A DNA stretch of 64,000 nt. It comes from Paraspadella gotoi. Taxonomy: Eukaryota > Chaetognatha. Of this stretch, positions 16,184 through 28,483 are shown piece by piece. The notes under the pieces are model-generated. The model had not been told where the DNA came from. It ran no database searches and saw only the letters and a program-made list of their open reading frames with translations. Both the position numbers and the translations under genes were made by a program. Each line of letters begins with the position of its first letter. The stretch's first letter is position 1. Location: the NCBI GenBank assembly GCA_051294375.1, contig CM119265.1, forward strand, positions 6,036,227-6,100,226, given 5' to 3'.

Positions 16184-19100
16184 TTATACCTTGGCGCCTG
16201 AGATTCTTTCGCGTTGAAAAGAGGGGACTGCGTAATTCGTGGACGCTCCGTTGAGCCCACCCTCCCCCAAATCACCCGTGCCGAACGGAGGGTCTCCGGC
16301 AGAAGCGACGGGAGTTTCGCCTCCCAAAAGCGACGAGTTTGTTACCGAGTCAGACAAAGTCAAAACTCCAACATCATTAGGAACGTTTGGCCCGGGTGAA
16401 GTGATGTCATTTCCGAGAACGCCTCGAGAACCAACCACTCCGCGTTCTACCCCGAAGTTGACGTCGATCTCCTCCTGATCAACCAAACGGTTCGACATCT
16501 GGGCCTCGGTGGTCAACAGACGGGCCAGAGGTAAACAGCAGGACGGTAGCGTTTCCATCAGTGACGGCTTGTGGTTCGTCAAGAGAGGTTTGAAGAACCG
16601 CGAGTCGATGTGGTACCACTTGGTAGCCGCCCACGATTTTTGAAGATTTTTGGGCTCACGTGTCTAATTTCAGGAAAGAAGCATTTCATGGAAATAAAAT
16701 TGACTTTAACGAATAAATCCAAGATTCGAGCTAAAGGGGTTACTTTTACTTTCACCGACAGGGGTTAGGGTTAAGAGTGGTTTAGGGGTGGTTTAAGGTT
16801 AGGGGTGGTTAGGGTTAAAAGGTTTATGATTAAGGTAGTTAGGTAATATTTTTTAAAAAAAAATTTTTTGAAATAGTTTTTCAAAAGCCGCCAAAACCGC
16901 GGTCGGCGAATGTAAAATTTAGCTCTTTAAAGTTAGTGTATACATCCTACATTCAATTTTTTATCTGAATTTCTTTGTTTTAGCCCTGCACTAAAATTTG
17001 GTAAAAGTAGAGCCAACCTATGTCAATGAGGTGGGTCAGACATTTTATATAGAAACCCGCCAAATGAAACCATGATTTTCTGAAAAACCTTTAAATTAAA
17101 AAAAAAAATTTACAATTTGATTAAATAATTTTACTTTCGCCGACCGGAACCGGGCCGGTCGGTTATTTTTTTATTCGCATATATCATTACCGTAATATAA
17201 TAAAAAAAAAAGTTTGGTCAATGTTAGGGGTATTTAGGGTTAGAGTTAAGGGTGGTTACATACGGTCAAGGGTGGTTGGGGTAATATTCGAAAAAAACAT
17301 TTTTTAAATTTTTTTTATTATTTTTTAAAAGGTGAATATTCAATTTTACCAAATGGGTTTTCATTCTTATTAATTAATAGATAAATTTTTACCTGTTGAT
17401 GTTGATGTATCATCGACGGATCGTTAGGTTGATCATTTGGTGTCCGTGCGCTTATAGAATCAATGCTGCGAAAGCTGTCGGTGGAATTATACGTTCTAGT
17501 ACCCGCCATGCTGTGTTCGTCAAAGAAATCGATTTGATTTTGTTATTTTTAGTCATCGAGGACTCAATAGAGTTAATATAATTAACCTGTGCATAGACAT
17601 GTCTTCGTCGGACACACCGACACGAATTTTTAAAAATGATAGCATTGCCGTCGTCGTTCCACCGCAAAATATAACTGTCAGAATCACAATGATAGAGGTT
17701 GTTGTCATAATTACATATCGTTCGTGCGAATTGGCGTTGCGAATGGAAAGTGCGAATGCAATGGCTCCTCGCAGACCGCTGAATAACATCATGTGCTGAG
17801 GGAAAGAACGACGGAAGTTTATTTACAATTTATTATTAGCTACAATTCTACTCAACTCGCCTGGAAATTCAAAGGAATGGGATTCTTTCGACCACAGTTC
17901 AGCAATATTGCCAAAGGATAGACGACGCAAACTCTGGCCACTACTATGGCAAATAAGGCGGCGAAAAGAAATGCGAGATTAAAGGAATGACGCTGAATAG
18001 TGAACATAGATACGCCTAAAACCAACAAAAACATTTTATCATAATTTCAAAGTATTAAGAATTTCAGCTCACATTACCGATATAAGAGAAAATGAAGTTC
18101 TCCATCAAAAAATTCAACAATTCGAAGAGTTGTTTGGTCCTTTGTTGAGATTCGATTGAAAGATTGTTAAAAGTATAATGAGCCTGAATTTTCAGCTACT
18201 GTTAGCGTCATGCAATAATATATTCATCAAATAATCTTTGTTACCTGGCAAATACCGCAGAATAAAATTGCTACAATACCGGTCATGCCTGCCGACTCGG
18301 CGGCTAAAAATGAAGAATAGCTAAGAAGAAAAAACAATGTAGTTTCCAGCATCGGGTAATCTCTGATCGCGGTAAACTTTGTGCACAAGGCACAGGTAAA
18401 TCCAAATAACACTCCAATTATGAATGACCCAGCGAAAATTCCTAATAAAAAAAATTATATACATTAATTTGTTAAAAATGAAGCAAATTATAAAAAGGTA
18501 TACCTATGAAGTTAAGAACAGAAACGAAAAATGCGGCAGTGTCGAAAGATTGACTTTTCGATTCTGTCGAGTATTCTTCAACTGATTCCGATAAAACCAG
18601 AGCGACGGCGTCATTCATGACCGATTCGCCTTAATTTTTTGCAATTTTAAGTTAGAACAATTTCAATGCCTAAAAATGGGAACCAGATAGTTACCGAATA
18701 CAATGGCGTAAAGATCAACATCCACGTGCAATTCGTTAAAAATCGCCAAAACCGTGACAGGATCGGTGGCCGAAATAATTGCTCCAAAAAATAGACAATC
18801 AGAGAATCCGAAATTGTAAAACATCAGCAACTGGAATATTGAAAATTTTCAATGCAGAACTATAGCTTTATAATCCTAATGGAATTCCAAAAGTCTAGTA
18901 CCTGCATAAAACCATAAACGATTGATCCGACAACAAGACTTGAAATTACCGTCCCAAAAAAGGCGAATGTTAATATAGAACCAATGTTTCGAAAAAAGTG
19001 CCTCTTCTTCATGGAAAATCCAGCATGGAAAATGATAGGTGGTAGCAATACATTAAAAAATATTTCAGGGTCAAAAGTTGCTTTTTCTTCGTACTCGTTA

Positions 19101-20140
19101 AATTCTTTGTCGTTTACTCTCTTGTCGAACCTAAGAGCGGAATAATTTTTAAAATTATAAATGTTAGTCCAACTAGCTCGAAAATTGTATTTACCACAAA
19201 TTTGAAAATCTGCAAAAATTGTTCAGTTTCCTTTTTTAGCTACTAATAGATAGTATGAAAAAAACTACAATCCTGACAGTGATCCAAATTATCTATGTAT
19301 ATGTAGATTAATTTTTATTGATACCTCTATTACCATTCATAAGTAAATGTGGACAATTTTTTTAGTTTTTTTCTATTATCAACGGAATATATTTTAATAT
19401 ATTTTAACCTTGAGTTTTTAAGTTAATTTGGTGAATGAAATAATTATTAGTGAAATCACCAAATTCATTTTTAAAAGAATTAAAAAGATTAACAAATCTA
19501 AAAAATTGTCCAGAAAAGAATTCGTAGGCATTTATTTATTTTCTAAAATTTAAATTGCCAATCACCAAGCTAATTTTGTTGTTTCAACCTTACCTTGGAA
19601 TATATCTGAATAATCAAATGTACTAAAAATTATTAATTTGTTTTGAATAATCACTAATTCATTTTTACTTACTTGTAAAGGTAACTGGTTTTGTTTTCGT
19701 CTTCTTCCGTTAATTTAATTTTCAGTTTTAAATAATCTGGTGGACTATTTACTGTATAATTTTTTTTCGCTAATTGTACAAGTTCAGGAGATGCGCTTGG
19801 TCCATTTGCGGAATATTTAATGATCGCTCCAATTATGAGTCCAAAAACAATAGCTAAACCCGTTTCATGTACGAACCTATAAAAATATTAAAATTTAATT
19901 CGGACAATTTCCGTAGAGAAACGTAACTTAATTTAGCATTAGTTAAGTTAAAAACCTTATAAATTTTAGTTTTTACCGTAAGCGTCGATGCTTAAAACCC
20001 CAAACGAATAGAATGGTGATTATGAGCAAAAAGGAATATGTCAAAAGGTTTAAAGCATCCTGCCGATGATTCGTCCCAGCTTTTTCATCCAGTGCAGCTG
20101 AAACTTCAGCCATTTCTTGCGGCTTTGTTTGATCAACCAT
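16184..20140 (-). CDS. SLC9A6/7/9-like: Na+(K+)/H+ exchanger, endosomal NHE6/7/9 type
   Basis: Eleven minus-strand exons (listed in plus coordinates, 5' exon last): 16184-16663, 17393-17510, 17587-17795, 17861-18015, 18078-18183, 18245-18441, 18504-18629, 18695-18830, 18902-19130, 19673-19876, 19977-20140. Lengths sum to 708 codons (707 residues). The N-terminal helix is followed by [18 protein letters not shown]. The pore region contains [32 protein letters not shown] and [13 protein letters not shown] with the conserved Asn-Asp pair. Later come [19 protein letters not shown] and [20 protein letters not shown]. The C-terminus has [20 protein letters not shown] then [20 protein letters not shown]. 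These match endosomal/Golgi exchangers that set lumenal pH. The intron at 17796-17860 has a GC donor. The intron at 16664-17392 carries two mobile elements. Confidence 0.93.
16740..16919. mobile_element. Miniature element, CGCCGACC family
   Basis: About 180 bp in an exchanger intron. It starts TTTTACTTTCACCGACAGG and ends CGGTCGGCGAATGTAAAA, an imperfect inverted pair. Its interior is a degenerate run of GGGTTAGGG, GGGTGG and GTTAGG units. The ends and interior resemble those at 12693 and 17131. Confidence 0.6.
17131..17330. mobile_element. Second CGCCGACC-family element, boundaries unclear
   Basis: It begins ATTTTACTTTCGCCGACCGG and is followed at once by an inverse motif, CCGGTCGG. Then come AT-rich sequence and a TTAGGGGTATTTAGGG-type tract near 17225-17280. 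I could not find a clean right end, so it may be truncated or nested. Confidence 0.4.
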
Positions 20141-20794
20141 TTTTCATTATTTTAGTAGTATTGGTATTTTATTGGTAAAATAATTTGTCTCATCTGGAAT
20201 GAACACTCAGACTCAGCATTTTGTGACTAACCAAGTTGACTGCAAATAAAAGGGAAACGCAAAAAAGGCGGTTTTGATTAAATCAAATCAACACTAACCT
20301 AAAATTTTAAAAGTTGTCTATATATATACGCTTTTTTGTTTATAAATTTAAACCAAGTTTATATTTTTCTATAGGCAGCTAAGTTTAAACTTTTGTCAAT
20401 TGTTATAATGCCAAGTTGGGTTTTAATATAACTATTTAAACTATGCCATAAATAAATTTGTCTCAAAGGCAACTGTGTCTAAAACTAAAATACAGCTATC
20501 AAGTCAGTGTTCACAAATAAAGATTCAAAATAATTTGAATTCGAACAAATAAAAACAATACTGTTGGAATATAAACCATAACAAGTAACATATATGAACT
20601 AACAAGCTATTGAATATTTTTAACTATCCTCAAATAGATTTTTCAATTCTCATGCAAACCAACAAAGTTTCAATTCACGCCACTTTATAAAAAATGGAAC
20701 TGGAAAAACATCTACATAGATTCTTACGTTCTGTTTTGAAAATGATTCACGAAAAATGCTTTAAAAAAAGTATGTTTTTTCAATCTTCTCATAT
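20141..20794. other. Intergenic region, exchanger promoter side and SET 3' side
   Basis: AT-rich sequence between two minus-strand genes. It should include the exchanger promoter and 5' UTR and the SET 3' UTR. There is no clear acceptor-like site next to the exchanger ATG, unlike many plus-strand genes here. Confidence 0.5.
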
Positions 20795-22022
20795 TTAACC
20801 GTCGTCCTCTTCCTCTTCCCCCTGAAAGCCAAAAATAATCATGATTAGTGTTTATTTAAAGTATTCTAGATAAAATAAATTTACCTCCTCATCATCTTCT
20901 TCTTCGTCTTCAACTTCATCCTCTTCGCTTTCTCCAACTTCCGGGGCGAGATAATATTGAAGAGGATTTGGCCAAATATCATCTTTGATTACTTCACCCA
21001 GTTCATCGGCCCCTACCATCGCAAGGAAAAATTAATATCGAATGGCTTACCAATGACCTAAATTTTTTTTACAATACCCACCCCATCTCACCATTTAACC
21101 ACCCTTTACTTCCATCAACCATTTCCGCTAAACTCTCCTATTAAAATTATAATACTATAACAGCATAACAATAATTTAATGATACCTAGTGTAATTTCAA
21201 AATTTTGAAATTTCTATACCTGCGTCAACGGACTCGGAAAACCATGAGAAGAAGGACACCCGGTCGTGGGAACGCTTTCTCGCCGCCGCTGCTTCGGGAT
21301 TAGGCTTAACGAGACACTAAAATGACATGGACAAGATTTAGATTTAAATCAGCAAACGTAAACAACGTAAACAACGTAAACAACGTAAACAACCTTTCCG
21401 GGCTTCCACTTCAGCTCTGTAGAGTTTGAGGAAGGTTCGCCGGCTTCGTTAAGATGAAATTCTTTTGAGAGCGTTTCGTTCTCAAAGTACGGGTTCGTAT
21501 TGAAATGGAAATTAATTTTATAGCCGCTTTTTATGTCTTCGAACTCTTCCACTTCGAGCTTGGTCAAAAATTGCAACGCCTCTTCGTCTTCCTCGTCCAA
21601 CAGCGCCGATACCTATTCGCCGGAATGATTTGAATCATTATTTTTAAGCATTGCGACGAAGCATTTTTCTTTAAATTTTTCACCTGCGGATGATTGACGA
21701 AAACCGTTACCCAAAAATTGGGTATTCTGCTGATTAGCTCAGATCTTCTGGCGAAATGTGGTTGCCGCAATTTGTTGAACTTTTGCTCCACTTTCAAAAT
21801 TTCTTCAGAGGCTTGTTCGTTGAGTCCGTCGATAGCATTTTGCACTTCGTCGATCTTTTCGATTGCTTCTTGGACGTCTTTGTCTAAAATTTTAAAATTG
21901 ATTATTAAATAAAATATGTGTCACAATTATATCTTGCTTCATTTACCCGGTTCTGCGGCCGCTTCCTCGGCTCCGTTCTGTCCGTTACCTTCGACCCTCG
22001 GAATTTTCGGTGCACTCGACAT
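20795..22022 (-). CDS. SET: SET histone chaperone (NAP family, PP2A inhibitor)
   Basis: Six minus-strand exons (plus coordinates): 20795-20821, 20885-21012, 21220-21316, 21394-21612, 21684-21883, 21947-22022, giving 248 residues. The dimerisation helix contains [20 protein letters not shown]. The NAP domain core reads [15 protein letters not shown], then [14 protein letters not shown] and [15 protein letters not shown]. Then comes [20 protein letters not shown] followed by [12 protein letters not shown], and the protein ends in an acidic tail. These are hallmarks of SET/I2PP2A, which binds histones, blocks their acetylation and inhibits protein phosphatase 2A. The length is slightly short of vertebrate SET because the acidic tail is shorter. 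A 9-bp tandem repeat abuts the donor of the fourth-last exon boundary. Confidence 0.95.
21353..21393. repeat. Tandem repeat of 9-bp unit GTAAACAAC
   Basis: About four to five copies of GTAAACAAC run from 21353 to 21393 and end exactly at the exon border of SET at 21394. On the coding strand every unit supplies a GTTGTTTAC that could act as a weak donor. Confidence 0.85.
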
Positions 22023-23015
22023 CATTCCCCAAAGTTCGACGAAATAAGAAAAGAAAACAAAAACCGTTTCTTTTATTTCCGATTATTTTATCTGAAATCT
22101 AAATGAAAAATATTGAAAAATATATATTAATCTTGACAAAGAGAATTCGAATGACTCATTGATCCCAGCCAGTAGGAAGTGACCGTTATTGTGAACAATG
22201 GGCGTCCACGAGCCTCACCAGTCGACTCAACTATCGGGGCGACGCGAACGGAACGAAATCAGTTAGGACGCGACGCTCCGGTTCAAGTCGCGGAATAAAG
22301 AGCCGTCGATAAAGAGAGAGAAACATGAGAAATTTTAACGTTGAGGTTCGACTGCCATGTTACGAAGCGACGAACGCTTCGGACAAAAGAACAGGATTTC
22401 TATAGCGAAAACGGAGCGAGAGACAAGAGTCAGAGAGAGAGAGAGAGAGAGCTGGGGAAGGAGCCCAACAAAAAACCCCTTCTGTCGTGGATATTTTTAT
22501 TGGTACCGCCGAAACTGATCCGACTTCTGATTGGTCGAGGCCGGTCGAATGTGGCTTTATTCATCCGCGAATCCTGCGCCATTAGATTTTCGAGTCGTGT
22601 TTTCCTCGATGCCCTCTTTGCTCATTCTCCGCCCACCGTCGTCTACGAGAGCCACTCCGGCCCGGGATCCGATCGTGGATATCAACCGCTTTGGCAATGG
22701 CCTACACGTTTGATGAAAATAGGACCCGTCGATTATGTACCCCTACAGTATACGTTTTACCATTAATTTATGGAATCGTCACTATCGTATCCCATTTACA
22801 GATAATGAGGCGATGGGTGGAAATCAACCAAAATATTGGTAAAATTTGTACAAAAGACTAAGTTTTGCCACGCTTTTATATTTATTGTTGTTAAAGGGTT
22901 ACTACATGTATAATTCTTAATACTGACTGCATTTCACGGGATTTTCACGATATGAAAACAATTTTTTGTTCGTTAATTAGAGTAATTAATAAATTAAAAA
23001 TCCTTAAAAAAGACT
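22023..23015. promoter_or_regulatory. Divergent SET/GPI intergenic region
   Basis: SET (minus) and GPI (plus) start on either side of this 993-bp region, so it probably holds both promoters. Positions 22190-22710 are GC-rich and include a GA dinucleotide run at about 22433-22453. The 141-codon frame open here resembles no family I know and has an odd composition, so I do not call it a gene. Non-coding 5' exons are possible. Confidence 0.5.
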
Positions 23016-24942
23016 ATGGAATCCGCTGAATCCTGTGACGAAAGGGCGTTTTTGACAAAAGAGCCCGCATTTGAAGCATTGCAAGATGCCTGGAGAGAAT
23101 GGGGACATAAACTTAACATGACCCACCTGTTTAATACTGACCCTTGCCGGTTTCACTACTTCAGCTTGACGCTCAATACTCCTGACGGTCCGCTGTTGGT
23201 GGATTTCTCAAAGAATCGACTGGACACTCGCGTGATGAAAATGCTGTTCCACTTGGCCCGGGAACGTCGCATCGAGGCCTTCCGCGACGCCATGTTCGCC
23301 GGAGAGAAGGTTAATTTCGTCGACGGTCGCGCCGCTTTCCACGTGGCTCTGCGGAATCCGTCCACACATTTAGTTGATATCGACGGAGTGGATGTTATGT
23401 ATAACGTCAAGGGCACCTTAAAGAAGATGGAGTGGTTCGTCGGAGAGGTGCTTGAAGGCTCCTGGACGGGATATTCAGGAAAAAAGATAAAGGACGTCGT
23501 AAATATTGGCACCGGAGGATCTCAGCTGGGTTCGTTGATGGTCACCGACGCTTTAAAACCTTATCAGGTTAAACTTAAAGTTGAAGGATGCACTCGAGAA
23601 AAATCAGGGCGGATGGGACAACGTTTTTAAGATCTCTTCGTTCCTCTAGATTGGTCCCGATGTCCATTTTGTTTCAAACGTGGACGGTACTAATTTGGCG
23701 GAGGTTCTCAAGAATGTGCATCCGGAAACTGTCCTATTCGTCATCGCGTCTAAGTCTTTCACAACCCAGGACACTCTCACCAATGCTCTCGCGGCTAAGG
23801 AATGGTTCGTCGCATCGACTAAATCTCCGGGATGTGTCTGGAAGCACTTTGTGGCTGTGTCTACTAACGCTTCCGCTGTCAAGGAATTCGAGCTTCCCGC
23901 CTCCAACCTGTTCGAGTTCTGGGACTGGGTCACTGGTCGCTTTTCTCTTTGGTCTGCCATCGGACTCACCATCGCCCTTCACATCGGCTTCGACAATTAT
24001 CGACTTTTACTCCAAGGTGGCCACCTTATGGACGAGCATTTTTTTTGTACTAAACTAGAAAAGAACATTCCAGTCATACTGGCCCTCATTGGCATTTGGT
24101 ATCACAACATCGCCGGCGCCGAGACCCACAGTCTCTTCCCTTACGATCAAAGTTTGCGCCGCTTCGCCGCCTACGTTCAACAGGCTGACATGGAGTCGAG
24201 CGGCAAGAGCGCCACCAGGCCGGGCGTCGACGTAGACCGGGAACCCGGTGCGTTTCAGGTCAACTACGCCACGGGGCCGGTGGTGTGGGGCGAGGCGGGC
24301 ACCAACTGCCAGCATTCCTTCTTCCAACTTCTACACCAGGGAACTCGCCTCGTGCCCGCCGACTTTCTCGCGCCTGTCATATCTCACAACCCGATTCAAG
24401 AAGGGCTGCACCACAGAATCCTCCTGGCCAATTTTCTCGCTCAGACTGAAGCGTTGATGCGGGGTAAGTCGCGAGCTGAAGCCAGGGAGGAGTTACTCGC
24501 GGAGGGAAAAACAGACGATGAGATCGAAAGGATTCTTCCGCACAAGGTCTTTAAGGGGAACAGGCCAAGCAACACCATCCTCTTCCACAAATTGACTCCA
24601 CTTATGCTCGGCGCCCTCATCGCGATGTATGAACATAAGATCTTCGTTCAAGTTAGTTTTTTTCGACTTAGTTCGCCCAAGGGGCCAGTTTTTAACTTTT
24701 TAATAAAAAATTAGGCCCTATTAATAATAGCGTAAAACTTTTTTAAGGGTGTTATATGGGATATCAACACGTTCGATCGTCGTGGAGTGGATTTGGAAAA
24801 GAAAGAAAAGATCTTCAAAGAGTTGCGGGCTCCACCAGGATTTTATATCAGCACCCATGATTCGTCAACCAACGGACTGATAAACTTTATCCGACAACAA
24901 GACCCGAATAATCAGGGCGAACATTGCAAGTGCAATTTTTAA
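23016..24942 (+). CDS. GPI: Glucose-6-phosphate isomerase
   Basis: Three exons: 23016-23567, 23650-24651, 24748-24942 (582 residues). The enzyme interconverts glucose-6-phosphate and fructose-6-phosphate in the cytosol. Family landmarks: [70 protein letters not shown] (first signature, with its Arg), [20 protein letters not shown] (catalytic Glu), [19 protein letters not shown] (catalytic His) and [10 protein letters not shown]. The C-terminus has [16 protein letters not shown]. Some usually fixed positions differ: GTGGSQLGS at 165-173 where GIGGSDLGP is usual, and [10 protein letters not shown] at 527-536 where FDQWGVELGK is usual. The catalytic Lys (536) is kept but the preceding Gln is Arg (529). 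It is the first gene of a tight plus-strand series. Confidence 0.95.
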
Positions 24943-25169
24943 TTGATTTTCATCTGTGATAATTGTACATTTTTACAGCGTTTCCCATTTGTTCAGCTAG
25001 TCTTCTTGCCGCTTTATTAACGTGTGATTTTTCTCTTCCAAACTACCTCAAATGCCTTCCATATGCCAAAGACTATTTCGAATAACTTTATTTTTTTCCT
25101 AGTTTACAATTTAAAAGATTTTTATAAATTTGTACCTTTTTACAAAATAATCTATTTTTTTACAATCCA

Positions 25170-25188
25170 GTTTTGAAAGGACTTAACG
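25170..25188 (+). promoter_or_regulatory. Acceptor-like site 18 bp upstream of NOP14 ATG
   Basis: ATTTTTTTACAATCCAG ends at 25170. It is a strong 3' splice site with no visible partner donor in the 246-bp gap after GPI. It is compatible with spliced-leader addition or with a 5' UTR intron. Equivalent sites precede the ATGs of the POGZ-like gene (AG at 28457-28458), EFR3 (34150-34151), PPP1R21 (40069-40070), pICln (53220-53221), the GEN1-like gene (54778-54779) and MAEL (61711-61712). Confidence 0.45.
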
Positions 25189-28100
25189 ATGAAGACAAAA
25201 AACAAAAAAACGCCTCACGCAGGCAAAAAAACTGGCCCAAAACCTCAGAACCCGTTTGAAATCAGATTCAACAAAGTGAAACATCAAGTTTTAGGAAAAA
25301 CCAGCAAAGATGGAATCGGAAAACGAAACGAAAATAAACTTAAGGTTACCATCAGTTTTTAATATATAGATTTTGTAGCAGAATGTCTAACAAGAAATAA
25401 ATAATTATCTGTTCTATCATCTCTTCAGGGAATCGACGCTCGAAAATCTTCACTATTAAAAGAATACAAAAACAAAAATAAAACTAATTCTTTGCGGGAC
25501 AAACGACTCGGGGAGTACGATGCTTCCGTTTCTCTGGAAGACAAAATGTTGGCTCGATTCGCCAAGGAGCGCGGGAAAAACGACAAGAAGACAAGGTTCA
25601 ATCTCAACGACGACGACGACGAGCTTACCCATCTTGGTCAATCTGTCGCCGATTTACAGGTATGTGATTTCGTTAGCAATTATTTTAAATCCTTTAAAAT
25701 AAAAACGTCTTTTATCTTCACGTAGGAAATGAAAGACGCTCCTGTCGATTCCGACTTGGATGACGATGGCGACGAAGACTTCGGGAGACTCGGTTCCGAA
25801 CACGTAGAGAAACTCCATTTCGGCGGCGGCGATCCCAATGCCAGCGCTCAATCTACCGGCGGAAAGAAGCACGCCGACATTATAGAAGAAATCATCGCCA
25901 AGTCGAAGCAGATGAAGTATCAGAGAAAAGTGGAGAAGGATCAAGCCGAGGAAATGACCGACAAGCTTGACGAGGATTGGAAGTCGCTGGCCGGAATGCT
26001 CGGTGGGCCAAGGCCTGTAAAAAAGTCAGAGGTAATCGTTTTGGAGGCGTTGACACGTTATTTTATTTCACGATTTTGAATTTTCTCTTGATTTTCAGGA
26101 TCGGAAGACTTTAGAAAAAGGAAAGGCGGATGATTACGACGTTTTGGTTCGGGAATTGATGTTCGAAAAGAAAGGCGTGGCCACGGACAGACTCAAGACT
26201 GAGGAAGAAATCGCCAAAGAAGAACTTGTAAGTCATATGTTAAACATACTACATTTAACAGTTGTTATATTGTTTGCATTCTGAACTCCATTCGAAATTT
26301 CGTCATTCAGGAAGAACTAGCGGCTTTAGAATCTCAGCGCCTCATGCGTATGCGTGGCGACTCATCTGCTAAGATGGACTTGGACAATCACCGCAGCGCC
26401 GACGACCTCGATGACGGCTTTATTTTAGACGGAGACGAGAAAAGAAAGAAGGTCGAGTTTACTCTGACTTACAAAGACGGAAAGGCAGTCTCCGTCAATA
26501 GTGAGGAGCAAGAAATAGAAAATGAGAACGAGGATGATGAGACCCACGCGGATGACTCCGAAAGCGATGAAGATGAATACATGGATGATGAAAATGACGA
26601 TTTGTCGGACATCGAAGATTCTGAAGACGACCACGAGGAAGACAACCTCGAGGTCTCTGCGGAGAAAAAACCGACGTCGAGGGGAATTTTAAAGAAATCC
26701 TCTGCCGACGAAATTCCGTCTCAAAAGACTGAGATTCCCTACACATTTTCGATGCCAACTTCTCTCTCCGAGCTGCAACATCAGTTGCGTCCGTACGAAT
26801 TTCACGAGCAGTTGATCGTCATCGAAAGGATCAAAAAGTGTCACCATCCGAGCCTCGCCGAAGGAAATAAGGACAAGTTGATCGAGCTTTTCGAGCTTCT
26901 TCTCAGATGCTTCTTAGACGCTTGTAATTTATCTCCGCTTCCGATGGAGTTCCTAGGTAAATATTGAGATGCGAACGTTATTTAAAATTATTATTGAAGT
27001 CTTGGTGTCATGGGAATAGCTTCTGTACATAAGTTGTAACCAATTTGTGTCTCGGCGTTTGTTCAAAGGCCCGAATTTGGCAATGGCGAAAAAGCCTAGG
27101 TTCTTAAAAAAAATGGCTGAATTTCAGAATCTTGAAAAAAATTTTAAAAAGGCCACGTCTTTTTAAATAGGCCTTTTCAAGTGACCTTGCCGTGACTCGA
27201 ACGAGAGTTATAAAATGAAAATTTTAAATGTTTCCGTCACTTTGACTCTCGCAGAACTTAAATATTTGAGAGGCTATTTTTTTTTCCGCAGATGGCTTGA
27301 CGCTGCATCTTTACTCTCTGCTTCGGATTGATCATGGCGAAACGGGAAAGCACGTGACTCGTCTCCTTATCTCTTGTCGAGATTCCCAAAACTGGAAAAA
27401 ACCCGCGCCGGTCTCAACTTGTCTTCTTCTCAAACTTGTGTCGGTGCTTTATCCGACGTCCGATCTGTCGCACCCCGTGGTCACTCCGGCTTTTCTACTC
27501 CTCTGCGACTTGCTGCAACGCATCTCCCTCAATTCCTTCGCCGTTGTCGCCTCGGGTCTCATACTTTCCCAAGTCGCCCTCGATTATGTTCGCTTCGCCA
27601 AGCGTCTGGCGCCGGAAGCCTTGAATTTTTTACATGGAGTTCTGTATCTTGGTCACTCGGGCGAAGTTGATCTCGCCATGGTGACTCCGCCCTGTCGCCC
27701 GGTTGGCAAGCATTCGCAGATATTGACGATAGACGCGGAAACTACTGAAGATTTCTCGTCCCTTACGGTCGAGGGCGCGGTTGAGGCGGTTCGTGGCTTT
27801 ACTAGAAAAAACGAGCCGCTGCCGACATCGTCAAAACTATCGGCTCTCTCCGCAGCCGCGCGCTTATTACGAGAGTTCGCTCGCCTCTATAATGATGCCC
27901 CCGCGGCTCGCTCGCTTTTTCAGCGCACTCGATATTTTATCTCGAAACTTTCCGTCGATCTCTTCCCCACTTCGCTTCGTGAAGATTTCGACTCGCTCTC
28001 GGCGGATTGCGAGTTTGTCAAGCGGGTAAGGCGGTTACGTCGCGCCAAGCCTCGCCCGAAACCGCTGCCGCAGTTCGAACCAAAGTTCGAGATGGAGTTC

Positions 28101-28352
28101 GACGGACGCAAGAGATTCGCCGGGGATCAAAAGACGAAAGAGCGTAAGCGATTGGAACGTCAGTACAAGGAAGAATATCGCTCGGCATCGAAAGACTTAC
28201 GCCAGGATGCGCTGTTTTTGGCAAACGTGAAAATTGCCGATCAATTGGCTAAAGATAAAAAGCGCTCGGAAAAAGTCCGGGAAATTTATTCGCACTTGTC
28301 CTCGCAAGAAGGGGAGCACAGAAAGATGGAGAGAATGAAGAAGAAAAAATGA
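25189..28352 (+). CDS. NOP14: Nucleolar protein NOP14 (small-subunit processome)
   Basis: Exons 25189-25344, 25429-25659, 25726-26031, 26099-26227, 26311-26956, 27292-28352 give 842 residues, close to the family's usual 850 or so. The N-terminus has KTGPKPQNPFEIRFNKVKHQ, then SLLKEYKNKNKTNSLRDKRL, ELTHLGQSVADL and a long Asp/Glu-rich centre. Then comes FSMPTSLSELQHQLRPYEFH followed by IVIERIKKCHHPSLAEGNK, and the protein ends in a Lys/Arg-rich tail (RKRLERQYKEEYRS, MERMKKKK) typical of nucleolar proteins. NOP14 is a core factor of the 90S pre-ribosome, needed for 18S rRNA processing. Only 131 bp separate its stop from the next gene's ATG. Confidence 0.95.
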
Positions 28353-28483
28353 ATTCGGTGACTATTAATAGCAGCTTTGTTACAGATGGATTCGTTTTTA
28401 TAGTTTTTAGTTAATTGTTTGTTAGTTATTTACATCCATGCTTTTGTTTTGTTGACAGTTATTTTATTTAAAAAGAGAATGAA

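Noticed and set aside
16239-16478. Pro/Ser/Thr-rich plus-strand frame of 79 codons
   Set aside because: The minus strand of the same segment encodes the conserved exchanger C-terminus, with a correct splice join.
22270-22300. tRNA B-box-like GGTTCAAGTC in the SET/GPI gap
   Set aside because: No A box at the right distance and no cloverleaf, so not called as tRNA or SINE.
22341-22766. 141-codon plus-strand frame in the SET/GPI gap
   Set aside because: Composition mixes a GA microsatellite with AT-rich sequence, there is no domain, and it lies in the divergent promoter region.
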